NCBI GenBank assembly: GCA_012512995.1
Contig: JAAZDA010000340.1
Location: forward strand, 1 to 15,540
Length of the DNA: 15,540 bases
Reading direction: 5' to 3'
Origin: Clostridiales bacterium
GTDB taxonomy: Bacteria; Bacillota; Clostridia; Lachnospirales; Lachnospiraceae
The position numbers were made by a program, and so were the translations under genes. This document shows, piece after piece, positions 14,712 through 15,540 of this stretch. Position 1 is the stretch's first letter; each line of letters begins with the position of its first letter. Below the pieces are notes generated by a model. It did no database searches. It worked only from the letters and a program-made list of their open reading frames with translations, and had not been told where the DNA came from.

Positions 14712-15540
14712 TACTGTTTTCCTTCCTGGTCATTCTTATTATTCACCTGATATTTGCTGACAAGTTCATTCATTGCTTTGGCAAGCGCATCAAGTTCCTT
14801 ATTGGGAAGCCCGCTGCCCTGCTCCACCATACTGCCAAGCTCCTTTAATGCTGACCTGACCTTTGTATAAGAATTCGTAACGACCATACCTGTATAACCG
14901 ACAGATTTTGTTTTGCCGCCCTTTGTAGCGTAGTCCTCACCTGCTGCCATCTCAGTCTTCCTGAGCGGTATGCCCTCAGTGATACTGTCAAACTCCCCTG
15001 TCTTCAGGTCGAATATTGTTCCGCTGTATGGTGCAAATGAGTCATATCCATATTCATTCTTCAGACATTCCGTGAAAGAATCAGCAGCTTCTGAATCGCC
15101 GTGCACGACAAATACTTTCGATGGTTTCTGCTCTGTGAAAGCGTTTATCCAATTTATGAGGCCTTCCTTATCAGCGTGTCCCGACATTCCAGGGAGCTGC
15201 AGTATTTCAGCCCTCACCTGAATTTCATCTCCGAATATGTGAATTGAATCAGTGCCTGCGACAAGTGCCCGTCCCGGAGTACCCTCAGCCTGGTAACCGA
15301 CGAAAATTATTGTACATTCTTTTCTTCCAAGATTGTATTTGAGATGATGCCTGATACGCCCGGCATCGCACATTCCTGACGCTGCTATTATTACCTTTGG
15401 CTCATCATCATTATTTATTGCCTTAGACTCGTCAACTGTGATAGTCATATTAAGATTAGGGAAAACAAGCGGATTAATGCCTTTTCTCAGAAATTCTGAC
15501 GCTTCTTCATCGTAGCACATCCTGCCGTTGTCCAGGAATA
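14711..15540 (-). CDS. Beta-CASP metallo-beta-lactamase-fold RNase-like protein (partial, N-terminus beyond right edge)
   Basis: The frame stays open to the right edge (FLDNGR precedes MCYDEEA), so the N-terminal metallo-beta-lactamase half with HxHxDH is outside the window. Seen: the beta-CASP/RMMBL half, with VIIAASGMCDAGRIRHHL, TIIFVGYQAEGTPGRAL, LPGMSGHADKEGL (motif B His) and KVFVVHGDSEAADSF (motif C). These are hallmarks of COG1236-type RNA-processing nucleases. A tail of about 90 residues follows, partly helical, with a conserved-looking LGSMVEQGSGLPNKELDALAKAMNELV segment cut here only by description, ending in a charged NNKNDQEGKQ. Its stop overlaps the thyA start. It is probably cytosolic; the RNA target cannot be inferred. 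Confidence 0.88.
   Translation of the reverse strand, partial: FLDNGRMCYDEEASEFLRKGINPLVFPNLNMTITVDESKAINNDDEPKVIIAASGMCDAGRIRHHLKYNLGRKECTIIFVGYQAEGTPGRALVAGTDSIHIFGDEIQVRAEILQLPGMSGHADKEGLINWINAFTEQKPSKVFVVHGDSEAADSFTECLKNEYGYDSFAPYSGTIFDLKTGEFDSITEGIPLRKTEMAAGEDYATKGGKTKSVGYTGMVVTNSYTKVRSALKELGSMVEQGSGLPNKELDALAKAMNELVSKYQVNNKNDQEGKQ

Noticed and set aside
1..15540. CRISPR array, tRNA/rRNA genes, insertion sequence, phage or toxin-antitoxin genes
   Set aside because: No regularly spaced repeats, tRNA-like cloverleaf, transposase motif or small toxin-antitoxin gene pair was seen. All substantial frames on the minus strand are accounted for.

Overview
The window reads like a chromosomal segment of a low-to-mid GC Gram-positive anaerobe of the class Clostridia, most likely family Lachnospiraceae. 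The reasons are the DUF5717/DUF5716 pair beside an Hsp90 gene, the form of the dihydrofolate reductase (LLVSIPAD at the active site) and thymidylate synthase (PCAWNC at the nucleophile), the COG2509-type flavoprotein, and the AGGAGG-type ribosome binding sites. Every gene I can support lies on the minus strand, so transcription runs from high to low coordinates. I see no tRNA, rRNA, CRISPR array, insertion sequence or phage gene. No stretch over 300 bases lacks a gene; the longest gap is about 208 bases, at 7069-7276.

Right-hand block (15540 down to 7277), probably one long housekeeping operon: the C-terminal part of a beta-CASP metallo-beta-lactamase-fold nuclease-like protein (cut by the window edge), thymidylate synthase (thyA), dihydrofolate reductase (folA), an M3-family zinc oligopeptidase, a COG2509-type FAD-dependent dehydrogenase, a SurA/PrsA-like lipoprotein with a degenerate parvulin domain, and a cardiolipin synthase-type phospholipase D protein. 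Spacing is tight: a TAATG overlap, a TGA-T-ATG junction and gaps of about 20-50 bases. ThyA and FolA act together: ThyA turns dUMP and methylene-tetrahydrofolate into dTMP and dihydrofolate, and FolA reduces the dihydrofolate.

Left-hand block (7213 down to 1), the most interesting part: a perfect CIRCE operator (the HrcA site) and a sigma-A-type promoter precede htpG (Hsp90). Next come a giant DUF5717 protein (about 1246 residues, two beta-sandwich-like regions and a long helical-repeat body) and a DUF5716 protein whose N-terminal part looks like a divergent Hsp70/actin-fold ATPase (cut by the left edge). A heat-shock operator in front of an Hsp90, a helical-repeat protein and an Hsp70-like protein suggests a dedicated chaperone module that has not been described functionally. 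HtpG itself carries two long charged low-complexity inserts, one in the domain linker and one inside the middle domain. A GC-rich hairpin followed by T5, with an extended -10 promoter directly upstream, lies between htpG and DUF5717. It covers the DUF5717 ribosome binding site and may set how much DUF5717/DUF5716 is made relative to HtpG.

Five start codons differ from, or are chosen over, the longest open frame: DUF5717 at 4783, cls at 8824, the lipoprotein at 9967, folA at 13652, and an alternative for DUF5716 at 1019.
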